Positions 8,884 to 17,659 are shown, numbered from the stretch's first letter. The stretch is DNA of 64,000 bases from Deltaproteobacteria bacterium HGW-Deltaproteobacteria-8 (GCA_002840405.1 PHAR01000007.1:62001-126000); one strand, 5' to 3'. Numbers and translations: made by a program. The notes: generated by a model from the sequence alone, not told the origin.

Positions 8884-9848
8884 TTGCGTCTGGTCAGGAC
8901 ATACTCCGCAGCCTGGGCCAGGACCTCACGCTCCGGGGAGACAGGCAACATCTCCAGCTCTTTCACTGCGGCGGCGACGTAGCGGGCGGCCTCCTCGCGG
9001 GTTTTCTCAGCCAAGCCCTTTTCCCGCACATCGCGAACTATGCCTTCGGCCTGTTCAACGGTCAACCGTTTTTCCCGGAGCGCGTCGAGCAACTCGCCCG
9101 CCTCGGCCGGGGGCAGGGCTTCCAGGTGCAGGATCAGAGGCAGGGTCATCTTGCCCTCGCGCAGGTCGCCCCCGGCGGGCTTGCCCATCTCGCCCTCGCT
9201 CACGGTGTAGTCCAGCGCGTCGTCCACCAACTGGAAGGCGATGCCCAGGTTCAGGCCGAACTCCCCGGCCAGGTGCTCCAGGGCGCGGTCGCGGCTGGTC
9301 AGGGCCGCGCCGCAGCGGCAGGCCGTCTCAATGAGCCGGGCGGTCTTGCCGATGATGATGTCCATGTAGGCGCCCCGGTCGGCCGTGGGGTTCCGGGTAT
9401 GGGCCAGCTCGCGGATCTCGCCATCGGCCGTGGCCATGATGCCCCGGGCCAAAAGCGCGTTCAGGCGCGGGATGTCGTAGTCCGCGCCAAGCTTGTTGGC
9501 CAGGGCCAGGAGCACGTCGCCCGCGAGTATGGCTTCCGTGGTGCCGAAGCACACGTGGGCCGAGGTCTGGCCCCGGCGCGTCAGGGCCTGGTCCAGCACG
9601 TCGTCGTGCAGCAGGGTCGCCGTGTGCAGCATCTCCAGCGCGCAGGCGATGGGCATGATGTCGCACGCCTGGTGGCCCAGGGCGCGGGCAAAGAGAATGG
9701 TCAGCATGGGCCGGATGCGCTTGCCGCCGGAGAGCAGCACGTGGCGGGCCACCTCGCGCACCAGGCCGTCGAGCTTGTCCGCCTCTGCGGCCAGAAAGGC
9801 GTCGATGCCGGGAACCTCCCGCATGAAATATGCCCGCATTTCGTTCAT
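8880..9848 (-). CDS. trans-polyprenyl diphosphate synthase (menaquinone side chain)
   Basis: A 322-residue all-helical prenyl synthase that extends allylic diphosphates with IPP. Both Asp-rich motifs are intact: LLHDDVLD and FQLVDDALDY, together with GGKRIRP and GKTARL. Such enzymes make the C35-C40 tail of quinones. With mqnB directly upstream and ubiE nearby, a role in menaquinone tail synthesis is likely (IspB/HepT-like), while the farnesyl/geranylgeranyl type is less likely. The ATG at 9848 was preferred (GGA upstream); a GTG 11 codons earlier is possible. The chain-length-determining residues cannot be judged by eye. Confidence 0.88.
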   Translation of the reverse strand: MNEMRAYFMREVPGIDAFLAAEADKLDGLVREVARHVLLSGGKRIRPMLTILFARALGHQACDIMPIACALEMLHTATLLHDDVLDQALTRRGQTSAHVCFGTTEAILAGDVLLALANKLGADYDIPRLNALLARGIMATADGEIRELAHTRNPTADRGAYMDIIIGKTARLIETACRCGAALTSRDRALEHLAGEFGLNLGIAFQLVDDALDYTVSEGEMGKPAGGDLREGKMTLPLILHLEALPPAEAGELLDALREKRLTVEQAEGIVRDVREKGLAEKTREEAARYVAAAVKELEMLPVSPEREVLAQAAEYVLTRRK

Positions 9849-9882
9849 TGCTTCCGTCCGCTTGCGCTGTTGAGGTGACACG

Positions 9883-10623
9883 TCAGGCCCCGGGGCCGGT
9901 TTGCAGCAGCCGTTGCGCGGCCTGGCCCAGGGACACCAGAGCGCCGGGCAGGTCCCAGGACTCAGGCGGCCGCGCGCCCACGGCGTTGCTCACCGCGCGC
10001 AGCTCCACGAAAGGAACGTTGGCCATGGCGCAGCCGTAGGCCAGGGCAAAGCCCTCCATGTTCTCCAGGCCCGCCTGGTGGCGCGCACGCAGCAGATCAG
10101 CGCGCTCGGCGTCCGCCGTGACGCCGCTCACGGTCAGGCTCTTGGTCGTGGTCCAGGGCCCAAGGCAGAGCCCCAGCCGCGCCAGAGTGATGGATGCATC
10201 CCAGACCACGCGGTCCCACACGGCGGCGTCCGGGACTGCCTCAGAGTCCGCGCGAGGGACATGGCCCAGGACAAACCCGAGGGCCGTGGCGTCGGCCGAG
10301 CACCAGCCCGTGGCCAGGAGACCGTATTCCGGCCAGACCTCCCTGTCCACCAGACGCACGGAGCACAGGGGATGAGTGGAAAGATCGAAGCTCCCGGCAA
10401 GGCCCAGGCAGACCACGCCGTCCACATCGTCACGCGTGAGGGCCGCGCCCAAGGACAGCCCGGCGTTGATGACGCCAATCCCGGAGACGCAAGCCAGAAC
10501 CTCGCGGCCATGGGCCGTGCGCGAAACCACAGCCCCCTGCGGCTGCGCCTTCGGCCGGCCGGCGCCGACGCCCAGGGCGGCATCCATTTCCAGCGCGGTG
10601 GCGGTGATGATGAGAATTGCCAT
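9883..10623 (-). CDS. mqnB: futalosine hydrolase
   Basis: A 246-residue nucleosidase of the PNP/MTA-SAH fold. It hydrolyses futalosine to dehypoxanthine futalosine plus hypoxanthine in the alternative menaquinone pathway. GIGVINAG, GLAGSF, ENMEGFALAYGCA and ELRAVSNAVG are the family signatures, and the E-x-E-type catalytic region is preserved. The ATG at 10623 follows the dehydrogenase stop by 7 nt, with GGAGG upstream. Together with the downstream polyprenyl synthase and nearby ubiE it points to menaquinone made through futalosine. MTA/SAH nucleosidase is the alternative but fits the motifs and context less well. Confidence 0.88.
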   Translation of the reverse strand: MAILIITATALEMDAALGVGAGRPKAQPQGAVVSRTAHGREVLACVSGIGVINAGLSLGAALTRDDVDGVVCLGLAGSFDLSTHPLCSVRLVDREVWPEYGLLATGWCSADATALGFVLGHVPRADSEAVPDAAVWDRVVWDASITLARLGLCLGPWTTTKSLTVSGVTADAERADLLRARHQAGLENMEGFALAYGCAMANVPFVELRAVSNAVGARPPESWDLPGALVSLGQAAQRLLQTGPGA

Positions 10624-10630
10624 GGCGGAC

Positions 10631-11944
10631 CTACAACCTCCAGAGGCGGAACCCGGCGGTCCCGGCCTCGGCCTGGCTGAAGCGGCCCTTGACGTCCAGC
10701 AGGAGCGGGGACGCCTGGTCGCGGTACCAGCCGCGCAGCTCGGCCAACCCCAGTCCCTGGTACTGGGCATGGGGCACGGCCAGGATCAGCGCGTCCAGGT
10801 TCCGCAGGGCCGCAAGGTCGGAAAGCTCGATCCCGTACTCGTGGCGGGCCTCGTCGGCGTCGGCCATGGGGTCGTGCACCAGCACCTCGACGCCGTAGTC
10901 GACCAGCTCGGCCACCACGTCGATGACCCGGGTGTTGCGCAGGTCCGGCACGTTCTCCTTGAAGGTGAAGCCCAGGATGCCCACGCGCGCGCCCTTGACC
11001 AGCACGGCCCCGTCGATGAGGCCCTTGACGCAGGCCTGGGCGATGAACTGGCCCATGCCGTCGTTGATGGCGCGCCCGGCCAGGATGACCCGGGGCGCGA
11101 TGCCCAGGGCCTGGGCCTTGAAGGTCAGGTAGTAGGGATCCACGCCGATGCAGTGGCCACCCACCAGGCCCGGCCGGAAGGGCAGGAAGTTCCACTTGGT
11201 GCCCGCAGCCTCGAGCACCTCGTTGGTGTCGATGCCCATGCGGTCGAAGATCATGGCCAGCTCGTTCATGAGCGCGATGTTCAGGTCGCGCTGGGTGTTC
11301 TCAATGACCTTGGCGGCCTCGGCCACCTTGATGCTGGAGGCCCGGTAGATGCCAGCCTTGACCACGCTGCCGTAAATCCCGGCCAAGAGGTCGGCCGTGG
11401 CCTGGTCCTGGCCCGCCACCACCTTGACGATGGTCTCCAGCGTGTGGTCCTTGTCGCCGGGGTTGATGCGCTCCGGCGAGTAGCCCACGAAAAAGTCCCG
11501 CCCGCAGGCAAGGCCGGAGTGCTGCTCCAGAAGCGGGACGCAGACCTCCTCGGTGAGGCCTGGGTACACGGTGGACTCGTAGACCACCACAGCGCCCTTG
11601 GCCAGGTTCGCGCCCACGGTGCGCGTGGCGCCGATGACCGGGGTCAGGTCCGGGGCGCGGTGCAGGTCGATGGGCGTGGGCACGGCCACGATGACCACGG
11701 TGGCCTCTTTCAGGCGCGCGGGATCGCAGGTGAAGTCCAGGGCGGCGGTGGCCAGGCCCTGGCCCGTCACCTCGCCCGTGCGGTCGCGCCCGGCCATGAG
11801 TTCGTCCACGCGCTTCTGCGAAATGTCGAAGCCGATGACGGCGTAATGCCGGGCCAGGGCCACAGCCAGGGGCAGGCCCACGTAGCCCAGGCCGACCACG
11901 GCGATCTTTGCGCGCCGCGCCTTGAATTCTTCCAGTGTTGTCAT
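10631..11944 (-). CDS. nucleotide-sugar (UDP-HexNAc) 6-dehydrogenase
   Basis: A 437-residue NAD-dependent dehydrogenase that oxidises the C6 hydroxyl of a UDP-sugar twice to give a uronate for surface polysaccharide. An N-terminal Rossmann motif VVGLGYVGLP is followed by YSPERINPGD and the catalytic-Cys loop GGHCIGVDPYYLT. The last form (CIGVDPYYL) is typical of the WbpA/TviB/WecC group acting on UDP-N-acetylhexosamines rather than UDP-glucose dehydrogenase. Start at 11944 has GAGGG upstream. It stands alone, without glycosyltransferases, next to mqnB; the exact substrate is not resolvable. Confidence 0.85.
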   Translation of the reverse strand: MTTLEEFKARRAKIAVVGLGYVGLPLAVALARHYAVIGFDISQKRVDELMAGRDRTGEVTGQGLATAALDFTCDPARLKEATVVIVAVPTPIDLHRAPDLTPVIGATRTVGANLAKGAVVVYESTVYPGLTEEVCVPLLEQHSGLACGRDFFVGYSPERINPGDKDHTLETIVKVVAGQDQATADLLAGIYGSVVKAGIYRASSIKVAEAAKVIENTQRDLNIALMNELAMIFDRMGIDTNEVLEAAGTKWNFLPFRPGLVGGHCIGVDPYYLTFKAQALGIAPRVILAGRAINDGMGQFIAQACVKGLIDGAVLVKGARVGILGFTFKENVPDLRNTRVIDVVAELVDYGVEVLVHDPMADADEARHEYGIELSDLAALRNLDALILAVPHAQYQGLGLAELRGWYRDQASPLLLDVKGRFSQAEAGTAGFRLWRL

Positions 11945-12021
11945 CAATCCCTCAAGGGTTTCTGCCGGTCCGCCAGCCCCGCCTGTGGACAACCCGCGCC
12001 GGCGCGGATACAAGGGGCGGC

Positions 12022-12228
12022 ATGGAACTCAACTGGCAGCTTATCTTCATCGCCCTGGGCCTGGCCTTCCTCCTGGAAGGTCTGCCCTACTTCATACTGG
12101 CCGAGCGGATGCCGACCGTGCTCCTGACCCTGGCCAGCCGCTCGCCGCGCTCCCTGCGCATCCTGGGGCTCACGACCATGATCCTGGGCGTCTTGCTGGT
12201 GGCTCTGGGCCGTTCCCTCTCGTCCTGA
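12022..12228 (+). CDS. DUF2065 (YjeT-like) small membrane protein
   Basis: A 68-residue protein with two hydrophobic helices (about 7-27 and 46-64) joined by a basic loop (LASRSPRSLR). LGLAFLLEGLPYFILAERM and the RILGLTTMILG segment match the DUF2065/YjeT family, which sits beside HflKC in enterobacteria; its function is unknown. The ATG at 12022 is preceded by AAGGGGCGG. It is a lone plus-strand gene between two minus-strand genes, ending 22 nt from the convergent ubiE. Confidence 0.8.
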   Translation: MELNWQLIFIALGLAFLLEGLPYFILAERMPTVLLTLASRSPRSLRILGLTTMILGVLLVALGRSLSS

Positions 12229-12250
12229 AACAGCCGTTAAAAAACTCCGT

Positions 12251-13033
12251 CTAGACCGCTTCCGGGCCGTGCTGCGCAGGTGTTTCCGCCTCTGCGCCGC
12301 CCGCCTTTTCCGCCACATGCAGGTACACGATGCCGGAGAGCATGGCAACGTGAAACACGCGCGCATACCCGGCGTCCAACAGCTCCCGCGCCAGCTGGCG
12401 CTCGTCCGGGAACTCGCGGATCGTCTCGGCCAGGTAGCGGTAGGCCGCACGGTCGCCGGAGACCAGCTTGCCGAGCCCCGGCAACACCTTGTCCAGATAG
12501 AAATTGTACAGCCCGCCCCAGACCTTGCGCCTGCCGGTGCCGAACTCCAGGATGCAGAAGCGCCCGCCGGGCTTGAGCACCCGGAGCACCTCCCGGTGCG
12601 CGCTCATGCGCGGGCGGATGTTGCGGATGCCAAAGGCGATGGTGGCGGCGCTGGCGCTCTCGTCCGGCAGGGGCAGACTGCGGCCGTCGCCCTGCACAGG
12701 CATGATGCGCTGGTCAAGGCCGCCCACGAGCTTCTTCTTGCCGCGCTCCAGCATGGGCAGGGCAAAGTCCACGGCGGCCACGCGCACGTCCGGGTACTGG
12801 CGGGTGAGTGCCACGGACACGTCAAGCGTGCCTGCTGCCAAGTCCAGCACGAGGGTGCCGGGCTCGGGCCGGGCCGCGCGGGCCAGCCTCCAGCGCCAGT
12901 AGATGTCCAGACCGAGGCTCAGGGTGTGGTTGAGGAAGTCGTACCAGCCGGCGATGCGGCCGAACATGGCCGCCACCTGGCGTCCGTGCAGCTGGTCGCG
13001 CTGGTCCTGGTCCGGTGCTGAAAACTGCTGCAT
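12251..13033 (-). CDS. ubiE: demethylmenaquinone methyltransferase
   Basis: A 260-residue class I SAM methyltransferase that places the methyl group on demethylmenaquinone. MFGRIAGWYDFLNHTLSLGLD is the UbiE N-terminal signature in slightly diverged form, VLDLAAGTLDVS is SAM motif I, FGIRNIRPRMSAHREVLRVLKPGG the post-motif region, and YRYLAETIREFPD the C-terminal signature. Starts 3 nt after the preceding small gene. With mqnB and the polyprenyl synthase it gives three menaquinone steps within 5 kb. MenG is an equally valid name. Confidence 0.9.
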   Translation of the reverse strand: MQQFSAPDQDQRDQLHGRQVAAMFGRIAGWYDFLNHTLSLGLDIYWRWRLARAARPEPGTLVLDLAAGTLDVSVALTRQYPDVRVAAVDFALPMLERGKKKLVGGLDQRIMPVQGDGRSLPLPDESASAATIAFGIRNIRPRMSAHREVLRVLKPGGRFCILEFGTGRRKVWGGLYNFYLDKVLPGLGKLVSGDRAAYRYLAETIREFPDERQLARELLDAGYARVFHVAMLSGIVYLHVAEKAGGAEAETPAQHGPEAV

Positions 13034-13036
13034 GGT

Positions 13037-13231
13037 CTACTCGGCCTTGTCCTTCTTCTTGTGGTCCCTGGCAGGGGCGCTGGCCGCGCCGCCGCCCACG
13101 GTGGCGAGGATCTCGGTATAGATCTCGGCAAAATGCTCGGCAAAGTTGGCCGGGGAGATGCGGCCCACCTCAATGAACTTGACCACAATCTCCTTGGCCA
13201 CCTGCAGGGCCTGCTTTTCAAGCGACTCCAT
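13037..13231 (-). CDS. small conserved-looking protein of unknown function
   Basis: A 64-residue protein with a helical front half (EIVVKFIEVGRISPANFAEH) and a charged KKKDKAE tail. The helical pattern faintly resembles the N-terminal part of MucR/Ros regulators, but no zinc-finger part is present, so I give no function. The ATG at 13231 has GGGAGAGAAGG upstream. It is separated from ubiE by 3 nt and is probably co-transcribed with it. Codon bias matches its neighbours. Confidence 0.65.
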   Translation of the reverse strand: MESLEKQALQVAKEIVVKFIEVGRISPANFAEHFAEIYTEILATVGGGAASAPARDHKKKDKAE

Positions 13232-13513
13232 GCCTTCTCTCCCTGTATTCCAGGCGCATCGGCCCGGCTGCATGACCGGAAAAACCCGCCCGGTGGGAAA
13301 TGGCCGTGACCGCACCACGCGGGGACCCCGGGCGGGAAAAGGAAAGAAACCGGCAAGGCCCCTCCCCCTTTGTTTTGCGGCACCCTAGCATGCGCGCCCC
13401 CGCCTCGTCGAGTCCAGCGCGGTGTGGAAACAGGCCCTTGCCGTGGTCGCCCCCCGCTGCGCAGCCGTCTTGGCCCGCCTTCATGAGGGACGGGGCCATC
13501 GGCCTCCGGGCCA

Positions 13514-13551
13514 CGCAAAAGGGCCGCCTCCTTGGGGAAGCGGCCCTTTGT
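13514..13551 (-). terminator. intrinsic terminator of the repeat-rich protein gene
   Basis: AAAGGGCCGC (13518-13527) pairs perfectly with GCGGCCCTTT (13540-13549); TTTTGCG follows on the minus strand, 50 nt past the stop at 13600. It lies in the otherwise gene-free stretch 13232-13599, where I see no other feature. Confidence 0.8.
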
Positions 13552-13599
13552 GAATGGTGGGATGAAGCAAGCGTGCGCGCCCGCTATTCGTCGTGCCGG

Positions 13600-15153
13600 C
13601 TACTCATCGTGCATGGACGCCGCCAGGGCGGCGATCTCCTCGCGGATGACGCGCGCGGCTTCACGCGGCACGGCGCGCTCGATCTCGGTGCGCACGTCGC
13701 GGTCGAGCTGGATCTGGCGGTCCTCCACCAGGGCCAGGCGCTCCTTGAACTCCGTGGCGGACTTGTCGCTGTCCTGGGCGCGCTGGCGCAGGGACTCCTC
13801 CAGCTGGGAACGCAGGTCGGACAGTTCACGGCGCAAGGACTGGCCCTCGTCGTGGGAGGACTGCAAGCGCTGCTCCATGGCGGCCAGGGCCTGGTCCTTT
13901 TCGGCCAACTGGCCCTCCAGGCGCACCACGGCAACGCTGCCGCCCATGACCTGAGTGGCCAGAGCCGCGAGCTTCTGCTGCAAGTCCTCAAGGGCCGCAA
14001 CCGGGACAGAGGGCGTCTGCGGCGCGGGTTCAACAGCAGCGGCCACGGCGGCGGCCAGGCCGATGCCCACATCGCCAAGGGAGAGCTCGTCCTGGGGCTC
14101 AGGCACGGGCGCGGCTTCGGGGGTCCCGGCGCCGTCGGCGAACTGGTCAAGCAGGGCCGCGGGGTCCAGGGACTGCTCCACGGCGGGTTCCTCGGCCGGG
14201 GCCTCCAGGCCCTCCATCATGCCGCCTTCCATCAGGCCGCTGATGTCGAGGTCGCCGGTGTCGAGAAGCTGGCTCACAGCCTCGGCCGGGGCGGCGTCGA
14301 GGTCGTCAGGACCAGCCACGCTGTCCTGGCCCTCGGGGGGCAGGGAAAGGTTCAGGTCTCCGCCCATATCCTCGTCCGCCAGGGCCATGGGCTCCGGATC
14401 AGAAAGATCGGGCAGGGAAATATCCAGGTCGGGCAATTCCATCGCCAGTGCAGGCTCGGGCTCGGGCAGAGGCGGGGCAAGGGGCGCATCCTCCACGAGG
14501 TCGCCCAGGGACAGCTCAAGCATCTCGTCGACGGGCTCGGACAGGGGCTCGGACAGGGGCTCTGCCGCTTTTGGAACGTTGAGCGTCTCCAGGAGATCGC
14601 TCATGTCGGTGTCATCGTGCGGAGGGAGCACCTCGGCCTTGGCCTCTGGCTCCTTGGCCTCGCCCAGGCCGGAAATGAGGTCGTCAAGGCCGGCTGTGTC
14701 GATTCCGCCGTCCTTGCCACCTGCGGTGTCCTCGGGCGGAGTGATGTCCAGCTCGCCGCCGGTCGCGAAGGCGCCCAGGTCCAGGACGTCGTCCTCCGCT
14801 TCGGCCGAGTCAACGGGAGCGGGCGTGGCGAAGTCGCCGAGGTCGAGCACGTCCTCGTCCGGAGCGGGCGGGGCGGCAGACGCGGCGAAGTCGCCAAGGT
14901 CGAGCACGTCCTCGTCCTGGGCAGGGGTTGTCGCGGGCTCGGGCACCAAGTCATCGAGCAGAAGGATATCCTCTACGGCTGAATTGCCAGAGACAGGAGC
15001 CTTGCTCACGGGTTCAGTCAGGTCCTCGGCAAAGAGGGCCTCCAGCTCCTTCTCGAAATCGCTCTCCGGGGTCGATGCCTTGGCCTTCTTGGGCTCCAGG
15101 TCAAGTCCCGCCAGATCGAGGACGTCGTCAGGAGAGGGGGGAGTCGGCGTCAT
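13600..15153 (-). CDS. acidic, repeat-rich protein with C-terminal coiled coil
   Basis: A 517-residue cytoplasmic protein of unknown function. The first 150 or so residues repeat a DxxDVLDLGDFA-like motif at least five times (DDVLDLAGL, EDILLLDDL, EDVLDLGDF twice, DDVLDLGAF), embedded in Pro/Ala/Glu-rich disordered sequence. Residues about 395-510 form a coiled coil (LRRELSDLRSQLEESLRQ). No signal peptide or membrane segment is present. The layout suggests a flexible tether offering several copies of a short docking motif, like scaffold or polarity proteins (inference). Start at 15153 has GGAGGAGGAG upstream. It lies between ubiE and cytochrome c3 and has its own terminator. Confidence 0.75.
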   Translation of the reverse strand: MTPTPPSPDDVLDLAGLDLEPKKAKASTPESDFEKELEALFAEDLTEPVSKAPVSGNSAVEDILLLDDLVPEPATTPAQDEDVLDLGDFAASAAPPAPDEDVLDLGDFATPAPVDSAEAEDDVLDLGAFATGGELDITPPEDTAGGKDGGIDTAGLDDLISGLGEAKEPEAKAEVLPPHDDTDMSDLLETLNVPKAAEPLSEPLSEPVDEMLELSLGDLVEDAPLAPPLPEPEPALAMELPDLDISLPDLSDPEPMALADEDMGGDLNLSLPPEGQDSVAGPDDLDAAPAEAVSQLLDTGDLDISGLMEGGMMEGLEAPAEEPAVEQSLDPAALLDQFADGAGTPEAAPVPEPQDELSLGDVGIGLAAAVAAAVEPAPQTPSVPVAALEDLQQKLAALATQVMGGSVAVVRLEGQLAEKDQALAAMEQRLQSSHDEGQSLRRELSDLRSQLEESLRQRAQDSDKSATEFKERLALVEDRQIQLDRDVRTEIERAVPREAARVIREEIAALAASMHDE

Positions 15154-15177
15154 GGTCTCCTCCTCCACAGGGAAACG

Positions 15178-15209
15178 TTAAAAAAGGGGGCCGCTTGCGC
15201 AGCCCCCTG
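15178..15209 (-). terminator. intrinsic terminator of cytochrome c3
   Basis: AGGGGGC (15185-15191) pairs with GCCCCCT (15202-15208), with a G-C pair deeper in the loop. A run of six T follows on the minus strand, about 20 nt after the cytochrome stop. Confidence 0.85.
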
Positions 15210-15226
15210 GATGAGCGTAATCGCGG

Positions 15227-15619
15227 CTAGGCCTTCACGTGGCACTTGGGGCAAGCGGTGGGGGCTTTCGGGCTCTTATCCTTCACGGCCTTGTGGCAGC
15301 CCAGGCAGCTCTTGGCGTTGGCGCCGTGGAAGGCGGCGTAGAAGGAATCCTTGCCAGTCTTGGCAACATAATCAGCGTGGCAGCCCTTGCTGTCGCACTT
15401 GGCAAACTCGTTGGCGCCGACCTTTTTGTGGTGGCAGTCAACACACTTGGCGGACTTGTGCGTCCCGTGGTTAAACTTCACCACAGGCTGCTTGGCGCCA
15501 GCGGGGGCCTTCATGGCAAGTCCATCGGCCGGGGCCTTCGGGGCGGCGGCATACAGGGGCAGCGCCAGGGCCAGGGCCAGGGCGGCAACCATCAGGGTCA
15601 TAAAGAGAGAACGTTTCAT
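15227..15619 (-). CDS. periplasmic tetrahaem cytochrome c3 (class III)
   Basis: A 130-residue precursor with signal peptide about 1-26 (ends LYAAA). Four haem sites are CVDCH (59-63), CDSKGCH (75-81, the CxxxxCH form), CLGCH (105-109) and CPKCH (123-127), with axial His in KFNHGTHKS. Class III cytochrome c3 passes electrons between periplasmic hydrogenases/formate dehydrogenases and membrane complexes in sulfate reducers. The fourth site is CxxCH, whereas many type I c3 have CxxxxCH there. Start 15619 was chosen over a GTG seven codons earlier because GGAGG precedes it. The gene lies downstream of cobJ; I recall a similar arrangement in Desulfovibrio vulgaris. Confidence 0.92.
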   Translation of the reverse strand: MKRSLFMTLMVAALALALALPLYAAAPKAPADGLAMKAPAGAKQPVVKFNHGTHKSAKCVDCHHKKVGANEFAKCDSKGCHADYVAKTGKDSFYAAFHGANAKSCLGCHKAVKDKSPKAPTACPKCHVKA

Positions 15620-15634
15620 GCTCCTCAATCCTCC

Positions 15635-15650
15635 TTTCACGTACGTGAAA
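15635..15650. promoter_or_regulatory. 16-bp perfect palindrome in the cytochrome c3 leader
   Basis: TTTCACGTACGTGAAA is a perfect palindrome just upstream of the ribosome binding site. Further up on the minus strand a CCCCC/GGGGG hairpin is centred near 15692. It could be an operator or an mRNA hairpin; no matching regulator is identified. Confidence 0.4.
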
Positions 15651-15783
15651 ACTCCACTATCCTCTGCCTATCAATCAGGTACCCCCATTTTCTTAGGGGG
15701 ACCAATCCAAGACGAACGAGTGCTAAATACCCTCAAACGGCGGTTCCTGGCAAGGGAGGCGGCACACTTTTCCAGGATTTTTT

Positions 15784-16578
15784 TCACAAGCCCGCCGGGA
15801 CATCCTCCCCAGTAAGCCCGTACTTCCCGGCATACCCGCGCGGAGTGAGCATGCGCGGTCCCGCTTTTGCGGCAACAAGACGGGTTGCGCTGTTGCCCAC
15901 CACCACTATGCTCTGCATATCCACGGCCTCCACGTCCAGGCCGTCCAGGCTGGTCACGATGACCTCCTGCCCGGGCCGGTAGGCGCGCTTGACCAGACCC
16001 ACGGGCGTGGTCCCCGGCCGGTGCGCGGCGATGGCCGCCAGCGCCAGCGGCAGCTGGTCCCTGCGCCGCCCCGAGCGCGGGTTGTAGAGCACGATGACGA
16101 AGTCGGCCCCGGCCGCCGCCGCAAGGCGACGCATAATGACCTCCCAGGGCGTGAGCAGATCGCTCAGGCTGATGACGGCGAAGTCGTGCATGAGCGGAGC
16201 GCCCAGAAGCGCCGCCGCCGCGCACAGGGCCGGGATGCCCGGCACAACCTCGACATCCAACTCCAGCGCAAGGCCGCGCGCCTCCACCAGCTCCAGCACC
16301 AGCCCGGCCATGGCGTACACGCCCGCGTCGCCGCTTGAGACCACCACGGTCTCGACCCCGGAGCGCGCCAGGTCAAGGGCCGCATTGCAGCGCTCCACTT
16401 CGCCGGTCATGCCCGTGGACAGCACCTGCCGCCCGGCCAGGACCGAAGGCTCCACCAGCTCAATGTAGCCCTTGTAGCCCACGATGGCGCGGGCGCGCAA
16501 AAGCGCGGCACGAGCCAGGGGGGGCAAGAGGGCCGCGTCGCCCGGCCCGAGTCCCACTACAGTGATGCGTCCGCTCAA
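15784..16578 (-). CDS. cobJ: precorrin-3B / cobalt-factor III C17-methyltransferase
   Basis: A 264-residue SAM-dependent tetrapyrrole methylase (CobJ/CbiH) that methylates C17 and contracts the corrin ring. ITVVGLGPGD at the N-terminus, SSGDAGVYAMAG, VVPGIPALCAAAALLGAPLMHDF and VVVGNSATR are family signatures. I chose a TTG start at 16578: it sits 6 nt after AGGGAG and 1 nt past the cbiG stop, while upstream ATG codons are out of frame. It is the last gene of the cbiD-cbiET-cbiG-cobJ run. The presence of CbiD, CbiG and CbiK implies the anaerobic pathway, so CbiH is the better functional name. Confidence 0.92.
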   Translation of the reverse strand: MSGRITVVGLGPGDAALLPPLARAALLRARAIVGYKGYIELVEPSVLAGRQVLSTGMTGEVERCNAALDLARSGVETVVVSSGDAGVYAMAGLVLELVEARGLALELDVEVVPGIPALCAAAALLGAPLMHDFAVISLSDLLTPWEVIMRRLAAAAGADFVIVLYNPRSGRRRDQLPLALAAIAAHRPGTTPVGLVKRAYRPGQEVIVTSLDGLDVEAVDMQSIVVVGNSATRLVAAKAGPRMLTPRGYAGKYGLTGEDVPAGL

Positions 16579-16579
16579 C

Positions 16580-17659
16580 TCATGCTCCCTTGCTCCGGAG
16601 CGCCACCGCACAGGTGACGCGCCCGGTCTTGGTCTTGGGCGAGATCAGCTCCCCGCCCCGTGCGAGCAGCAGGGCCGCAGCCTCGCTCACGCTGCCTGTG
16701 CCGGTGCGGCGCAGGACCGTCTCGGACTGCCCGGCCGCCTCAACCGCCGCCAGGGCCTCTGGCTCGTAGAATACAACTTCCGGGCCAAGGGCCGCAGCGG
16801 CGGCGCAAAGCCCCGAGTCATCACGTTTTATGCTCGCCGTGCCCACAGCGGCCACGCTCTGCGGACAGAGGCCCTGCTGCGCAAACACGGTCGCAATGTG
16901 CGCAAGGATTTCACTTTCCGGCACATTCTTGCGACTGCCCAGCCCCAGGCACAGGCAGCGCGGATACAGGCGGAAGGTCTGCGAAAAAATCCCGCCCGCC
17001 CGCCAGTGGCACCAGACGCCCGGCAGGGCCGGGTCCCATTTCTCGGGTGCGGTGGCCACGAAAAGCCCGCCGCAGTCCTCGCCATCCAGCAGCCGCCCAT
17101 CGGGGTCGAACACCTGCACCGGGCAGCCCTCAAGCAGGGCCGCGCTCACAGCCTTGGCCGCGGGCAGGTTCTCGACAGCCATGCCGCGCGCACGCGCCAG
17201 CTCGTCCACGGCGGGCAAACCGGCCACGTCCGTGCCGGTGGTGATGACCGGAGTCGCGCCGGTGATTTGCGCCAGCTCGCGCGCCAGCTCGTTGGCCCCG
17301 CCGATGTGGCCGGACACCAGGCTGATGGCGAAGCGGGCCTCGTGGTCGATGACCGCCACGGCCGGGTCCACGGCCTTGCCGCGCAAAAGCGGGGCAATGG
17401 CGCGCACCGCGATGCCCGCAGCGCCTATGAACACGTGGCGCGGGTAGCGGGAAAAGGTCCGGACCAGGAGCTCGTGGATGCTGGCGAAGGGCTGGATTCC
17501 CTGCCCGGTCTGTCCGGCCTGCCCTGCCAGGCGCTCCGGGGCAAAAATATCCGCAGACATGCTGTCGGCCAGGCGCAGGGCAAGGACCAGGCTCTGGGCG
17601 CTCAGGGCGTAGAGGGCCGTGCTCGCGCCTTGCCGGTTGACGACCATGGCAGTTGGCAT
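16580..17659 (-). CDS. cbiG: cobalt-precorrin-5A hydrolase
   Basis: A 359-residue enzyme that opens the delta-lactone of cobalt-precorrin-5A and releases acetaldehyde in anaerobic B12 synthesis. An N-terminal segment with FIGAAGIAVRAIAPLL and GKAVDPAVAVIDHEARFAIS, the SGHIGGANELA loop and the C-terminal LGSRKNVP and GTASIKRDD segments identify CbiG. Start at 17659 is the first ATG after the cbiET stop at 17674; a second ATG four codons on is possible. The N-terminal domain includes a Gln/Gly-rich insert (GQAGQTGQG). Confidence 0.9.
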   Translation of the reverse strand: MPTAMVVNRQGASTALYALSAQSLVLALRLADSMSADIFAPERLAGQAGQTGQGIQPFASIHELLVRTFSRYPRHVFIGAAGIAVRAIAPLLRGKAVDPAVAVIDHEARFAISLVSGHIGGANELARELAQITGATPVITTGTDVAGLPAVDELARARGMAVENLPAAKAVSAALLEGCPVQVFDPDGRLLDGEDCGGLFVATAPEKWDPALPGVWCHWRAGGIFSQTFRLYPRCLCLGLGSRKNVPESEILAHIATVFAQQGLCPQSVAAVGTASIKRDDSGLCAAAAALGPEVVFYEPEALAAVEAAGQSETVLRRTGTGSVSEAAALLLARGGELISPKTKTGRVTCAVALRSKGA

